From Tetrastigma voinierianum (taxonomy: Eukaryota > Streptophyta > Magnoliopsida > Vitales > Vitaceae), in contig JAEQBH010001848.1 in the NCBI GenBank assembly GCA_016808115.1, forward strand, positions 434,001 through 498,000: a stretch of 64,000 nt of DNA, written 5' to 3'. Shown one piece after another: positions 10,200 to 22,689 of this stretch; within the stretch, counting starts at the first letter, position 1; each line of letters starts with the position of its first letter. Both the position numbers and the translations under genes were made by a program. The notes under the pieces were generated by a model. The model saw only the letters and a list, made by a program, of their open reading frames with translations. It had not been told where the DNA came from and ran no database searches.

Positions 10200-11515
10200 A
10201 AAGTCGAAAATTTTGTACGAATTGAAATATTGTTGGAATTAAATGCTGAAAAAAAAATGTTAGAATTTCCTTGGAATGAATGAAATAACATGGTGTTGAA
10301 AATTGATAGACTTGAATGAAACTTGGAAATAGAATGTTGGAATTGTTGAAGTAAATATTGGATTTCACTGTTAAAATAATGTTGTGCTAGAAAATTGATA
10401 GAAACTTGAATAGAACTTGGAAATAGAATGTTGGAATTGCTAAAGAAATATTGGATTTCACTATGGAGGAATGAAATAATATTGTACTAGGAAATTGACA
10501 AAATTTTGGCTTAAACTAGGAAATAAAATGGTGAAACTTATGAAAGTTTATTAAAAAGCTATGATTTGTTGAAGTGGATTGACATTGAGTCGATTGATTT
10601 GTTAATCGATTGGTTGATTGATTGATTGGTTACGGTTCTCCTCTGCTCATTTTATAGATGTTTTGACTTGTTGTCCAAGTCTCAATTTTCTCAACTCTCT
10701 CCCCTTCTTGAAGATATTGCCTACTTCTTCAATTAAGGAAGTTTGTTCCTTAAGAATTCATCAACGTCTCCATTAAGGAGTCTTGTTCCTCAAGAATTTT
10801 ATGCACATCTCCATTAGGGAGTCTTATTCTTCAAGGAAATTCCATGTCTGTAGATAACTGTCCCATCTCTTTGCCACTTCTGATAAGCATCATTTAACCT
10901 AGAAAATGTCGTACGAATGAAAATATTAAAGGAATTAAATGTTGAATTTTTTTTTAGATTTTCCTTGAAATTAATGAAATAACATGGTACTGAAAATTGA
11001 TAGACTCAAATGAAACTTGGAAATATAATCCTAGAATTACTAAAGTAAACATTGGATTTCACCGTGAAAATAATACTGTCCTGGAAAATTGATCGAAACT
11101 TGAATCGAAGTTTGAAATATAATGCTGGAATTGTTAAAGAAATATTGGATTTCACTATGAAGGAATGAAAGAACAGTGTACTGGGAAATTGATATAAATT
11201 TGGCTAAAACTAGGAAATAAAATGCTGAAAATGATGAAAGCTTATTGAAAAACAAAGATTTGTCGAAGTAGATTGACATTGAGTCGATTGATTTACTGAT
11301 TAATTGATTGGTTACGGTTCTCCTATGCTCCTTTTATGTCTTGACTTGCTGCCCAAGTCTCAATTTTTTCCACTCTCTCCACTTCGTGAAGATGCTACCT
11401 ACTTCTTCAATTAAGGAAGTTTGTTCCTCAAAAATTCATCTACGTCTCCATTAGGGAGTCTTGTTCTTCAAGGAAATTTCATGTTTGCAAATAACTATCT
11501 CACCTCTTTGCCAGT
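10200..11515 (+). repeat. Tandem duplication with 694-bp period
   Basis: Two adjacent direct copies are seen: GACATTGAGTCGATTGATT occurs at 10581 and 11275, and flanking text follows in the same order (gaattaaatgttga; ggttacggttctcct; ttcaattaaggaagtttgtt; ccattagggagtctt). Each copy contains sub-repeats of roughly 100 bp built on TTGGAATTGxTxAAGxAAATA plus TTGGATTTCAC. No coding signal was recognised and the origin is unknown. Confidence 0.85.
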
Positions 11516-12069
11516 AGCTTCGTTTGATTCCCAATTTTTTTTAAAAATTTCAAAAATACTCAGACTTTTTCTATGGCCTTGTTCAAATGGATATGAACCC
11601 CTTTTATCTAGAATTTTATTCATGAACTTAGACTTAGATCTAACCCATTACTGGATCATGCCAAATTTCAATTTGAGTGCACACAAGGTTCAATATACGT
11701 ATTATGCTTCTTAACATATTATGATTTGTCTAAAAGGGAAAAAAAATTCTGGAGAAAATTTCTATTTTCTTTTTAACATGCCAAAAGACAACAAAAAAAA
11801 AAAGTAAAAACAACTAATGGATAAAAAAAACAAACCTAATAGATTGAAGAGTACATGAAAACCAAGCAAACGGAGCACTTGAGCAATTCCCAGACATTGG
11901 AAAGGTTCATTGCTTGCCGCATAATGAATTCCAGAAAAGAGAAACTATGCAGAGAGATTGAAAGGGTTTTTTTTTTTTCCTCTCTGATTCGATTATTGCA
12001 TAAAAAAGTTTTTCCTTTTCGTATGCCTAAAAGATGTTGGTATTGTGGGTGACCTTTGGAATATTACAA

Positions 12070-12345
12070 GTAATATTTGGGTGGTCTTGCCAATCCATTG
12101 TAATTGTTAGCAACAATTGGGTGGCAATATCAATCCCTAGGAAATCAAAGGAACACTTGGGTGACAATGTCAATCCTTGAAATTATAATCAGTTGGGTGG
12201 CTATGCCAATTCACGGAAATGTAAATAAGCAATTTAGGAGATTAGGTCAATCCACGTAATAAAAGCAACAAATAGGTGGCTATGCCAATCTTTTGGAAAT
12301 GAAAGTGCAGTTGGATGACTAAGCCAATTTTCAGAGAATAAGATG
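12070..12345. repeat. Minisatellite, about 39-bp unit, seven copies
   Basis: Units carry TTGGGTGGCTATGCCAATC with a variable A-rich spacer (GGAAATxxAAAxxCAAC), at about 12078, 12116, 12157, 12193, 12231, 12270 and 12309. It lies directly downstream, in minus orientation, of the LTR at 12346-12800, so it may be part of that element's untranslated leader. Confidence 0.8.
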
Positions 12346-12800
12346 GTAAGATAATAATGACACCCGATATAACGTGGTAAAACCCTCATAATAAGGGAAA
12401 CCTCAATGGGGCAAATCCGAGAAAATAATCCACTATGAGATAAAATTGGCACAAGATGTCACACACTCAGGATATACTCACAATCCTCACAGTTTTACCT
12501 CTCAGTACTCTCTCCGTGGAGTACTATGTTTCTCATCACTCTCCCCGGTGTGATAACCCCGACTGTTTCACACCTATTCTTTCAACTCTCTGTGATTAAA
12601 ATAATGATCTCTAAAACTCTTTCCAATATCATGGAATTTCTATTTGATTATTTTCCTCGAAGCCTATTTATAGGCAAATGTTTGATCCTCAGTTGAATTT
12701 CATTGGTTGAAATGGAAACCATTTTCATTGGCTAAAACAAATGTCAATTCTCATCCATACAAACATGAGATAGACGTCGTGGAGAATATTTCTCCTCATG
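12346..12800 (-). mobile_element. Copia LTR remnant
   Basis: On the minus strand the sequence holds a TATA-type promoter (GCCTATAAATAGGC, about 12662-12675) and, 250-300 bp downstream, CTCGGATTTGCCCCATTGAG and GGGTTTTACCACGTTATATC. This is the familiar U5 region of plant copia LTRs. Exact ends and a primer site are not evident. No coding region of the same element is adjacent. Confidence 0.55.
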
Positions 12801-12979
12801 AAAGATTGTTGTTGCAGTAGCCAAGAATGGGGCTAGACCCCACAAAAAAGAATCTTAATCATAACGGATTTGGAATTTTGATAATTTCGGATTAGACTTT
12901 ACCTTTCATCTTATCTCAATGAAGTCTAACTTACTTCAGTTAAACATACTGTGAGCCAACTTCAACCACTTTTCAACAT

Positions 12980-15340
12980 ATGCCCTGTTTGGTTAAACTG
13001 ATAGCTGTTAATTGGTAGCTAATTATACATTACTATTCGGTAAAGTTGGTAGTTGATTGAAGGTAAATTTACCTATATAGACATGATAAAAATATATAAA
13101 AACAATAAACATATATAACAGTGATAGCTAGTATCGATGGTTGATTATTATTTTTGTAATGACTTTGAGTGAGAGTGGTAGAGATAGACAAGAAAATAAG
13201 TTAAGAAGCGGCAAAAATCACACTCAAAACTATGCAAATACATAAGCAAAGACCTAAGTGGGATTCTCGAATTCTGTTGTAAAAAATAAACGTAAGACCA
13301 CACCTTTTATAGATCAAAAGAATTTATTTTCTATCTATAACCTTATACTTTGTTCACTTTTTGTTAGATTTTGATTCCCCTATATTTTTATTATAATGTT
13401 ACAGAGATTAGTAATCAGTTTATGAAGCATAATTTATTAAATATATAATTTATGATAAAAAAAATTAATTTTAATATTTATGTTTTTAATCTTCTTCTTT
13501 TTATTTATTTATATTTCCATATCAATATATTTATAATCATGTTATAAAAAAATTCATTTTGAGGTAGAGTTTATTTTGAGTTATGATTTTATCATATTAA
13601 ATAACTAAAATTAAAAAATTAATATCAAATTCAAAATAAATTTTGAATTTGTGTAATTATCACAAATAAAATAAAACAAATTTTTATTTAAAATATTTAT
13701 TATATAAAATAATCAAGGATAAAATTTCAAAGATAAACTTAACGATTAAATTATTGAATAAAAATATTATCTTAACATAAATAGTTTATAAAAATAAAAG
13801 TTTGTTTGAGAATTTAAATTTTCTTAAATATATTTTAAGTCATAATTTGTATGTCTATTGTTTTAATGTTTTTTTGAATACATAATTATTTTCTATGTTT
13901 AGATAATCGTTTTCTACATAAATGAAAAAAAAAATAGTCTAAATACATTTTTTATTAGTAAAAGTAGAAATATAAATAAATTTTATATTATCAAACAATA
14001 TTTTTATTGTTAAGAATAAAAACATTATTCAAAGAAGTAATTACCAAACAAGTAATACTGATTACAAAAAAAAAATCGTGAAACTAATTTTTCTTACTCA
14101 TATTTTTCCATTTAACCAATTTCTTAAAACATATAACTAATTTATTAAAATTTAGGTAAATAAGGAAATAATGATATAAATAGAAAATGTAATATTATTA
14201 GGAGTGTTTCAGAAAAAGCTATGATTTATAGCTTTTTCCAATCATGAGCTTTTTACCCCTAATCAGGTGTTATAAGCTATTAGGTTTCTTTATCAAACAT
14301 CATGCAAAAGCTGATTGGAGTGAATAAGATATCAGCTTCTGATAACACCCCAATCAACTCAACTAAGCAGGGTCATAGTTGCATAGTGTTTGAATTATTA
14401 TTAACTTCTTTTTTATACTTTTTTTTTTTTTACATCCATGCAATTCGCCTTAGATCGTTGTAGTACTTCCTACTGGTAGGGACTCCAATCTGGTAATTAA
14501 TTAATAATTATATTAGTAGGTGTATGTAATATACACGTAGCAAGAAATGAATACAAATTAAGGGGAATTATGTTTAAATGGCATGAAGCACCTAAAATTA
14601 AGGAAATAAAAACCCCACTTTCTCAAACATTCCAAACATTCACCAAAATTATGGAAACATGTAATAGAATAATAACCTCACATTTTCATCCAAAAATATT
14701 CGCGCCCACTTTCAATTGAATTTTTTTTTAAATTGTCTTAGTATTGAATTTTTCATTCAACTTCTAAAATTGTCTTTAGTGTTGAATTTTTTATTCAACT
14801 TCATATTGATTTCAAATTTCAGAACTATAGAATATATAGAATAGTTTCAAAGTAATAGGTTTTCTTTAATAATATTATGAAAAATAATTTTTTTTAAAAT
14901 TGTTATTAATCTTAGTAAAAATGGAAATATTTTTGTAACTAAAATATTTTTAATTTGTTTTTATATATGTTTTAAGAAAAAACCTCTATATGTATTATTT
15001 TTTAAATTATTTTTCATATTTATATAATTATTTTTAAGATAGTAAAAATAAATAAATAAAAAATAAAAGTCATAAAAATTTGGGATTTAAATGTAAAATA
15101 TAAAAGTCAAGCTTTTGTTAGTAATTTACCAAGGTTTTTTTTGGTAATCAAACATACCACACCACGTCAAAAGCCATTTATCATTAGATGTCAAGGTTTG
15201 AAATCAAGTTCGAATTGATCGAGGCTACATCTATAAATAAAACCAAAGCTCATATATTTAAAAAACTATACATATATTTTTAGTTTTGAAAAATTATAAT
15301 AATAAACCTAAACTTTGCGGTTATTTTATTTTAATCTGAG
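12980..15340. other. AT-rich intergenic DNA with hAT/MITE-like scraps
   Basis: No gene. At 12983 CCCTGTTTGGTTAAACTGAT and at 14200-14345 repeated AGCTTTTTCC/AAGCTGATTGG/ATCAGCTTCTGATAAC motifs look like terminal regions of non-autonomous hAT-like elements, but ends and target duplications are not resolved. The rest is low-complexity AT-rich sequence. Confidence 0.45.
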
Positions 15341-15344
15341 GCTG

Positions 15345-15890
15345 TGGGTCTGTAAAAAACGTGGCATACAGCAACGAGGTCAGATCACTAAAAGCTATAA
15401 TTGTTTAGTACGTACTTTAATTCTGAGCAATTTAAAATGAGAACATATCCTCCCTACAGAAAATGGGTGCTCTGTCATCTCTCCGTTGGAACTTTGTTGG
15501 CAAAATCTTTGTCGGATGAACTCCCAGAGAATATTCACCCTTCCATGAATCCCATGCTAACAATATCACTGGGGTGGTCAAATTGCTCTCGGGACCCTCC
15601 ATTCGAGGAAACATCTTTAAAGGAAGAACTAGTATTCCGCCTTGAGATATGTCTTGCCTTCTCATACGATTTGGGAGGAAAGCATTGTTCACTTCATGGC
15701 GGATCACTTCTCTTTGATAAAAGAATGTCATCACACAAAATAAGGCATGAGATTCGAGACTAAAGGATCCTAATTTTCATAAAGTGAGAATTCTTAAACT
15801 TCCGGAGGGGGCAAAGCCCCCTACCGTATTTTCTTATTTGTTTCTGCAGTTATTTGCAGGCGGAGTGTATATTCAGCGATCTGGTGACTC
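15345..15890 (+). repeat. Tat 5' LTR, internally deleted
   Basis: It starts TGTGGGTCTG, like the 3' LTR start TGTGGGTGCC at 26100. From about 15440 it matches the end of the 3' LTR: CATATCCTCCCTAC, then TTCACCCTTCCATGAATC, ACCCTCCATTCG and CTCTTTGATAAAAGAATGTC. The several kilobases present in the 3' LTR between these two blocks are missing here. The plus-strand ORF at 15401-15763 is LTR sequence, not a gene. Confidence 0.6.
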
Positions 15891-17257
15891 AGAGATTACG
15901 GAACTACAATTGGGCAAAATGTGAAGTACTGCTTGGCTCAGAGGAGATATGAGCTTCCAGGTTCACCACTTCAAGTGATCTCCCTTTACGAAATTTTAGT
16001 AGTTCAGTTCATCCTGGACCATTGGAGTTTATCGCCGTCCCCAGCAACCTAGCGAGACAACAGTTGAAGATCGAGTTTCTCATTGGTGTCGGAATGGAAC
16101 GGTAAACTGAAGGCAGGCAGACCAGATGGCGAATTCGTGGTATGCAAGCAAGCTTATAGCGGAGAGCGACGGCTACGGACCGGCAGGATGCGGGCCCGAA
16201 AGCCCCTGAGAGCTACCCAGCTGTAACCCCAGACAAATAAGACGAAAGGCATACTACTGACCATAGTGTCCTGTGGATGGCGAGTTATCTTCGATATCAC
16301 TCCGTTATTTCACCACCGACGATGTAGGCGAAGTCTAGAAAGAAGACCTTCGCCATTCCGGTAATTTATTAGTGGCGCTGCGTTGCTAGATGCCAAGAGG
16401 CGACGAGGGGCCAGTCCACTCAAAATTGGCCCACGAGCATATGCCGGTTGAGTATGGCCCCCGATTTCTACCTCGCGTGCCATTCGAGGTGTGGCCCCAC
16501 CATCTTTATCTTATTGCCGTAAAGGGGACCCACACAACATACTATCTTGCCTGACGGCGGTTTTGGATCGAACCTCCTTGGATTGTTAAACTGTATTCAT
16601 GTATGTGGCTCCTCTGAATCCGTATGATCATATGTTGCTTGCAACGACTGATGATCATACTTGTGGGCTTGATCGACTTACGTGTAGGTGACCTAGCTAG
16701 CCTAAAAGGCCAGCTCTAACTGGTTGTGAAGCTTCCAAGAGGGTCTCTAAACTCATTCAGCGAATTGTGGGCTACGTTTGTCTCTCAATACCTGTGCTTA
16801 GTTCCGTGAAGGAAGCTTATCAACTCCCTCCCGTCCATCTTCAAGGCCCAGACGGCTTAATTCATCACGGGATTTCACACGGAGTTTGAATGGCTGTCCC
16901 GACCATTGATATTTTTCAATATAGATGCGGTCTTATAGAACTTCCGAAGAAGCTTTGAGCCTACTACCCCTTTCTTCCAGTCCTTTTCCCTTGATCCACC
17001 GCATGACCATGGAGGGCATCGGCGGGCGGAACCAGCCTCCCTGCGGAGGGATAATATTCGGGCGCCTCACACAAATAGTGATTACTCTTTGCCCAATGGC
17101 AAAGTGCAACAAAGTCGGCTCGAACAAAAGGAAGCGGACGAGGCGCCCCGAACGACCCAGGAAATGAAGGAACCTCCCGATTCCACCCCCTCAACATCTC
17201 CCATGATCGATTCTCCCCTCGTCGAGGGGGACCACAGGCCAGAGCTTTAAGTATTTG
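15891..17257 (+). other. Tat leader and N-terminal gag region, unreadable
   Basis: Position predicts untranslated leader and the gag capsid domain. I could not recover convincing capsid motifs, and the usual primer site (TGGCGCC type) is not visible after the LTR. The short ORFs at 16925-17197 on either strand are not credible genes. Confidence 0.4.
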
Positions 17258-17400
17258 CCCATGCAGTCAAATCCAGAATAACGCATTCGATCTGCGAGGG
17301 TGTGACTACCATAGGGACCACGGCCATGAGCAAATCATTGCCAAGGCTGAAGTTCTTAGTAGAAAGATTATCAGACGGGCATCTCGAGAGTTCATTCGAA
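17258..17400 (+). pseudogene. Tat gag C-terminal zinc-knuckle-like segment
   Basis: The frame reads LRGCDYHRDHGH followed by an IRRASREFIR stretch. It matches the Tat-family gag C-terminus, in which C-x2-H/C-x4-H-type residues sit before a helix leading to IRRGxLxxF. It lies just ahead of the protease region, as expected. Confidence 0.6.
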
Positions 17401-17639
17401 GTAGGCAGGCGAGACAACCCCAGCGGTAGATAGAATTTGTGCGCTCTTGAGCATCCATCATAATTCCCGACCCATATCAACTTTGTACTGAGCTGATGAT
17501 GATCAATCTGTCTAAGGCGAAGCGAAAAAGCTCGCACCCTCGGTCGAGGCGGTATCAAACACCATCAGTACCATAGAGAGCAGCGCAACAGTTCAACCTA
17601 TCGATGTCTCCATATCCTTTCCTCCTATAAACTGGGCAG

Positions 17640-18060
17640 GGTCATCACTCCCACGTTATGATGAAACATACTCACCTTGTGTATTAACAATTTGATGTGC
17701 CTGAGTCCTTGTTGATCAGGCGGTAGCGATGGATTATTGCACCTCCGGCCTTTAGGCGATAGAGATCCTCGAGTCATCTCAGTTCGCCGTGAGTTTTATC
17801 TGGATTCAACGGGAACTACCACCATGTTATTGATTGGTGTCTTGCTCTCTCTGCCAAAGCAGAGGTGGTAACCTTCAATGATCTTGTTTCGGTGGTTGAA
17901 GATTTGGGTCCATACAATGCTATCATGAAATGGGACGGCTACATACCATGGTAGTCCTCTCGACACCCCGATCTGTCAGTTATCGGCTCGCCGGGCGGGT
18001 TGACCTCCAGTGACGAGTGGCTACTCGTCCGATGCTGCTCAGTTGTCGATTCATGGCGCG
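17640..18060 (+). pseudogene. Tat aspartic protease remnant
   Basis: The VLVDQAVAMDY stretch occupies the place of the LVDxGSSxD active site, which is no longer intact. Further on, VTFNDLVSVVEDLGPYNAIM aligns with the conserved protease C-terminal block (VxFxVVDxxSxYNAIxGR). Frames change several times. The enzyme would have cut the Gag-Pol polyprotein. Confidence 0.55.
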
Positions 18061-18269
18061 AAAAGGTGGACCAGATAACGCCTCGAACTCACCCCTCATC
18101 CATAGAAATTAAAGCTGTTTGGACCACTTTAGAAGACATGAAGCGATTGGCGGTGAGCCCCACAGAATCCGTGTCATAAATGGCGGATGAATTTTGCCTA
18201 TGTTAGTTCCCTCTTGACCCAGCTAAAGAGAAGAAAGGACCGGGTTCTGAAAGTCGCAAAAATTTAATC

Positions 18270-18990
18270 GCAGGCGTGTTTACTGGACCATTCGGACATG
18301 GCGGAATAAGCCAGTGAACTCTTCCCGCTTAAGTTGGATGTTCTCCCGCAGCCGGACCATTCGATGAGAGAGTGCGATGCTTCCACCCGGACGTAATCAG
18401 ATCATCCGGTAGTAGATAACCTTGAAGTGGGTTTATCGGAGAAATCAAATACCGAGATGGCTTGCTAGCGTAGTGGTGATTCAGAAGAAAGGAGGCGAAG
18501 TGGAAGTATGTATGAGCTATCTGAATCTTGCGGCGTGTGTCACAGGATGTGGTTATTATCGGTAGAGCATGGCATGTTATCGATAGATGCATTCTCGGCT
18601 ACCATCAAGTCCCCATGCACGCGATCTGCGGAGAAGCGTCTTTATCACTGCTGAGCTTTTCTATTACAACGTAATGCCATTCGGGTTAAAGAATATCGGG
18701 GCCTTCTATAGGTAGTGGCCAGATGTTTAGTGCCCGCTCGGAAAACTATGGAAGTCTATATAGATGATATGTTGATAAAGTCCAGAAGCAATGGGATCCA
18801 TTTGCTCGTTTGCGATAGGTGTTTAACCTCACCGAACTTATGGTATGAAACTCAACCCTTAAAATGCATTCGAGGTTGAAGATGCGAACTCAGTTCTGGG
18901 ATTAATGATGACTCAAAGGGGGATTGAAGCCAACCCCTCCCAGCTTAAAGTCATTCTAGAGTCTCCAGCCCCAAGCTCTAGAAAAGAGGT
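18270..18990 (+). pseudogene. Tat reverse transcriptase pseudogene
   Basis: Recognisable blocks in order are PRWLASVVVIQKKGG (template-contact region), SGYHQ-like text with VPMHA, LFYYNVMPFGLKN, VYIDDMLIKS carrying the catalytic YIDD, and MTQRGIEANPSQLK. Stops and frameshifts separate the blocks. The MPFGLKN and YIDDM motifs identify a Ty3/gypsy RT, and the flanking residues match the Tat lineage. Confidence 0.82.
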
Positions 18991-19480
18991 GCAACAACTG
19001 ACGGGTCGATTAGGTGCCTTAGGATGATTTATTTCCTGGTTCACAGACCGCTTAAAGCCATTTTTCACCACCCTCAAGGGAGCTAATCGGGCAAGATGGA
19101 ATGAAGAATGTGATCGGGCTTTATCCAGGATCAAGCGTGTTAGCCAGAACCTGATTCTGCCGCCAGAGTCCCAGCAGCGGGACTCTCTTCGATGCATTTG
19201 GTAGTCTCAAATATAGTAGTAAGTGTCGCATTGTTCAAAGAGAATGAAGATGGAACACAAAGGCCTGTATTCTTCGTCAGCAAATCCTTAGCCGATGTAG
19301 AGACCAAGTATAGCCATCTTGACGGGCGCCTTGGCCTCGGGATAACAGTAAAGCCGCCCCTGCTTCAAGCACATCATAGTTGTACTAGCAGGCACTCCCA
19401 CTCGAGCATACATAAGCCCAGGCTTATCGAAGGGCTCGCTAAGCGATCGAACTAAGAAATGGCATCCAATACAAGCCAAG
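18991..19480 (+). pseudogene. Tat first RNase H domain remnant
   Basis: QQLTGRLGALG ... FTDRLKPFFTTLKGA ... WNEECDRAL spans the connection. Then follows VSVALFKENEDGTQRPVFFV and SKSLADVETKYSHL, the usual start of the gypsy RNase H domain that degrades RNA in RNA-DNA hybrids. The later catalytic region (IHKPxLxGRLAKR) is seen near 19410-19450. Confidence 0.75.
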
Positions 19481-19529
19481 GCTTTTGAAAAAGGGACCAG
19501 TCTTGGTGACTTCAAACATAACTCCCCGG

Positions 19530-19745
19530 TCAAGCGTGCTGCTTGGCTTGGATTGAACGGGCGCTTGCTATTGGCGGTATCCGTACAAGCCGGGCGGGCA
19601 TCGGTTCTGGAGTTAAAATCCCGTCAGGATAGGAATAGAACAGAGATCGACTGGGTTTAATGCCTATAACAATGAATCAAAGTACGAGGCCATCCTAGTA
19701 AGACTCCAGAACTAAGCTGACAACCTTGTCTTAAGTAAGCTCCTA
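19530..19745 (+). pseudogene. Tat second (additional) RNase H remnant
   Basis: GFNAYNNESKYEAILVRLQ corresponds to the conserved LGFxASNNEAEYEALLAGL block of the additional RNase H found in Tat-lineage elements between RNase H and integrase. It follows about 80 bp after the first RNase H tail. Catalytic acidic residues elsewhere are not recoverable. Confidence 0.7.
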
Positions 19746-19982
19746 GTCTGAAGCGATTCCCGATTGGTGGTCGGGCGAGTGCCGAAGAATTCGAATCAAA
19801 GACCCTGAATGGTAAATATACTCTCGGGGGCGAAGCGGCGAGAAGTTTTAGATTAAAAAGCGGAGCATATTCCCAATGACTCTAATGAAAAGCGGGCGTA
19901 GCGAAGCTACATGTAAGCTTCTCACCGATCAGCGAAACTATATTGCCTTTTTATCTCTTGCTCTGACCAGTTTAAACGTCGA

Positions 19983-21190
19983 TTGCATCCCACACTTGAA
20001 TGTCGGATGGGTAAGGACCTCCCTTCATGGATGGACCCCATAACACTATATCTAAGCACAAGACAACTCCCTAGTAAGAGAGACAAGGCCCATAAACTTC
20101 AAATCCAGTCAGCAAGATTTTCCTTAGTCGATGGCAACTATTCAAACGATTCTTGGGCCGTATGCGAAATGCGGCGGCGGCGTCATTATGTGTTATTGAC
20201 GCATGAAGGAATATGGCAAATCATCACGGCGGTAGAACTTTGGCCTCACAGGGCCCCTCCAAAGAATGCTTATTGGCCAACCATGAGAGTTGATGCCGCC
20301 AATTATACTAGAAAATGTGATCGTTGCCAATGACTTGCTCCCGTCCTGAAATCACTGGTGCAAGATATGATATCGATTTCGAGCCCTTGTCCCTTTGCTC
20401 GATAAGGATCGATATAGTCGGACGTGCCACTTTGACCTAAAAAAGTTATTATTGGTGGCCATTGACTATTTCAGTAAATGGATTGAGGTCGAAGCATTCT
20501 CCTTGATTAAAGATCCGGATGTTACTCAGTTTATCTGGAAAAATATTGTATGTCGGTTCGGCATCCTAGATCGATTATTGTCAAACCGGTAGATTGATAA
20601 GTGGTTCTATGAAACTTGTCGGGGGTTGAAGATAAAAATCTATACTCCACGATGGTATCATGACGATAATTACGAGACCTCAGACAAAACCGATGGCGAT
20701 ACTAAAGCGAGTTCGATTAATTAGGGTAAATGGGTGGATGAACTCCCGAGGTACTACGGAAACTAGGGCTACTTCCATATAGCGGTATATCCTCATTATG
20801 ATACTTATGGGATGGAAGCTGTCGAGAGAGTGGTATGCCACCTATCGAATAACGATCTTTACTGACAGGGAATGCGATTTAGTGATCAAGGATCTTGACA
20901 CAGTCGATGAATTACGAGAGTCAGCAGCAATCCGCATAGCGTCCTACCAGCGCCGATTGGCAAGTTCTTACAACAAACGGGTCAAGCCTCGAACGTTCCA
21001 ACTAAGGGACCTGGTCCTAAGAAAAGTATTTGAGAATACAGTTGACCCGACTGCAGGAAAGTTCCAACAAGCGGAAGGACCATGTCTTTATAACCGCAGT
21101 CGGTGAATCCAAGGGCTTAAACTAGATAAACTTGGTGGGACCACCATACCTAGAATGTGGGCAGCTACATCTTAGAAGAATATTATCAAT
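19983..21190 (+). pseudogene. Tat integrase pseudogene
   Basis: An open stretch at 19983-20333 carries the N-terminal half: RDKAHKLQIQSARFSLVDG, YWPTMRVDAANYTRKCDRCQ with the CxxC of the zinc-binding HHCC domain, then a stop. The catalytic core follows at 20395-20592: LLLVAIDYFSKWIEVEA (first catalytic D in VAIDYF) and WKNIVCRFGI. The C-terminal part at 20798-21106 reads LDTVDELRESAAIRIASYQR, VKPRTFQLRDLVLRKVFENT, ending with PRMWA near 21150. Several stops break it. Confidence 0.85.
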
Positions 21191-21242
21191 AAGAGGCCAG
21201 TTCAATATCAACACATATGTCGTCCATTTTTCTCTTCTTGCA

Positions 21243-22170
21243 GGGTCAACCTAAAGCCCGGATGGCGCAGAAAATGACTTGTCCGACCCAGTTTAAATAA
21301 CATCTAACTGGTCAACCTAAAGCCCGGATGGCACAGAAAATGACCTGTCCGGCCCAGTTTAGATAACATCTAACTAGTCAACCTAAAGCCCGGATGGCAC
21401 AGAAAATGACATGTCCGGCCCAGTTTAGATAACATCTAACTGGTCAACCTAAAGCCCAGATGGCGCAGAAAATGACATGTCTAGCCCAGTTTAGATAACA
21501 TCTAAGCCCGAATTGACAACAGGATAGTATAAAAAATGACACGTCAGGCCTAGTTTAGATAACATCTAAGCTGGTTTAACTAAGCCGGATGGCGTGAGAA
21601 AATGACCTTGTCCGACGTTTAGATAACATCTAAGCGGTCAACCTAAAACACGGATGGGCGTGGAAATGACCTGTCGGCCCGGTTTAGATAACACCTAAGC
21701 GGTGACCCTAAAGTCGGGATGAACCGCGAGAAAATGATATGTCAGGCCTGAGATCTAGATAACATCTAGCGGTCGAACTAAGCCGGATAAAGTAGCATGG
21801 CTGACTGTCAGGCCCGAGTTTAGATAACAAGCGGTCAACCTAAAACCTAGATGGCATAGAAAGTAACATATCAGGCCTAGTTTAGATAATAACATCTATT
21901 GGTCCAGCATAAGCTTGGATGGTATTAAGTGACATATCAGATCAGTCTAGATAACATCTAGCACACAGGTCGAGACTAAAGCCGGATGGCGCGCAAAATG
22001 ACATGTTCGACTGGTGTAGATAACACGCATCTAACCGTTGACCTAAAGCCGGATGGGCGCGAAAATGACTGCCGGCCAGCGTAGTTAACATCTTCGCGTC
22101 ACATGAAATCGAGATAGGCGCGATGCGGTAAGACCTATACGGTCCATTATAGGTAACTCTTATCTAGTCG
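21243..22170 (+). repeat. 66-bp satellite inside the Tat element, about 14 units
   Basis: The unit starts GTCAACCTAAAGCCCGGATGG and contains CAGAAAATGAC, TGTCCGGCCCAGTTTAGATA and ACATCTAACT. Unit starts at 21246, 21312, 21378 and 21444 give an exact 66-bp period. The first four units are nearly identical, and units towards 22170 are increasingly eroded and indel-rich. Tandem arrays between integrase and the 3' LTR are known in Tat/Ogre elements. Confidence 0.92.
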
Positions 22171-22689
22171 CGGTTGTACCGGATGATATCACTCTGACTC
22201 GGCTATAAAAAATCCGGGCGGGCATTGCGAATAAGATATCCGTCGATCGGGATGATTATAACTACGCTCAGGTGGCGAAAGAAGTATTTTATCGAAAAGA
22301 AATAAATGCCTTTCAAAATGTGAGATAAGCAGAAAATAACTCTCTTGCAATTGATACGGCTCGGCGGCAGTGATAATTTTAAGCCACACCAGCGCTCAGT
22401 GACAACTTGGGCTCCTTATCCAGATCCTATATTTGGAGGCCCGGCGAATATCTACTCCATCAGGCGGCAGGGGGCTCTTGGTGGCAAATCTTCCTCAATA
22501 GTCTTGAAATGACTCGGCCTCCAGGGAAAACCAGTATGAAGAACAGGGGCATCGAGGTTCTAAAATTCGGTCGAGGTAGTGTATCTGCGGGCATCCGGCG
22601 GGGATCGGGGCTCACTCCATATGATGTTGTGCGCAAAGCACGACAGCCATAGCGTAAGGCTGAAAATCCACATCATGCTCGCATCGAGA

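Noticed and set aside
15401..15763. A 120-residue plus-strand protein
   Set aside because: It lies within the Tat 5' LTR block that is repeated at 31178-31560, where the frame is not conserved.
21243..22170. A CRISPR array
   Set aside because: The 66-bp units are contiguous without unique spacers, in a plant retrotransposon.
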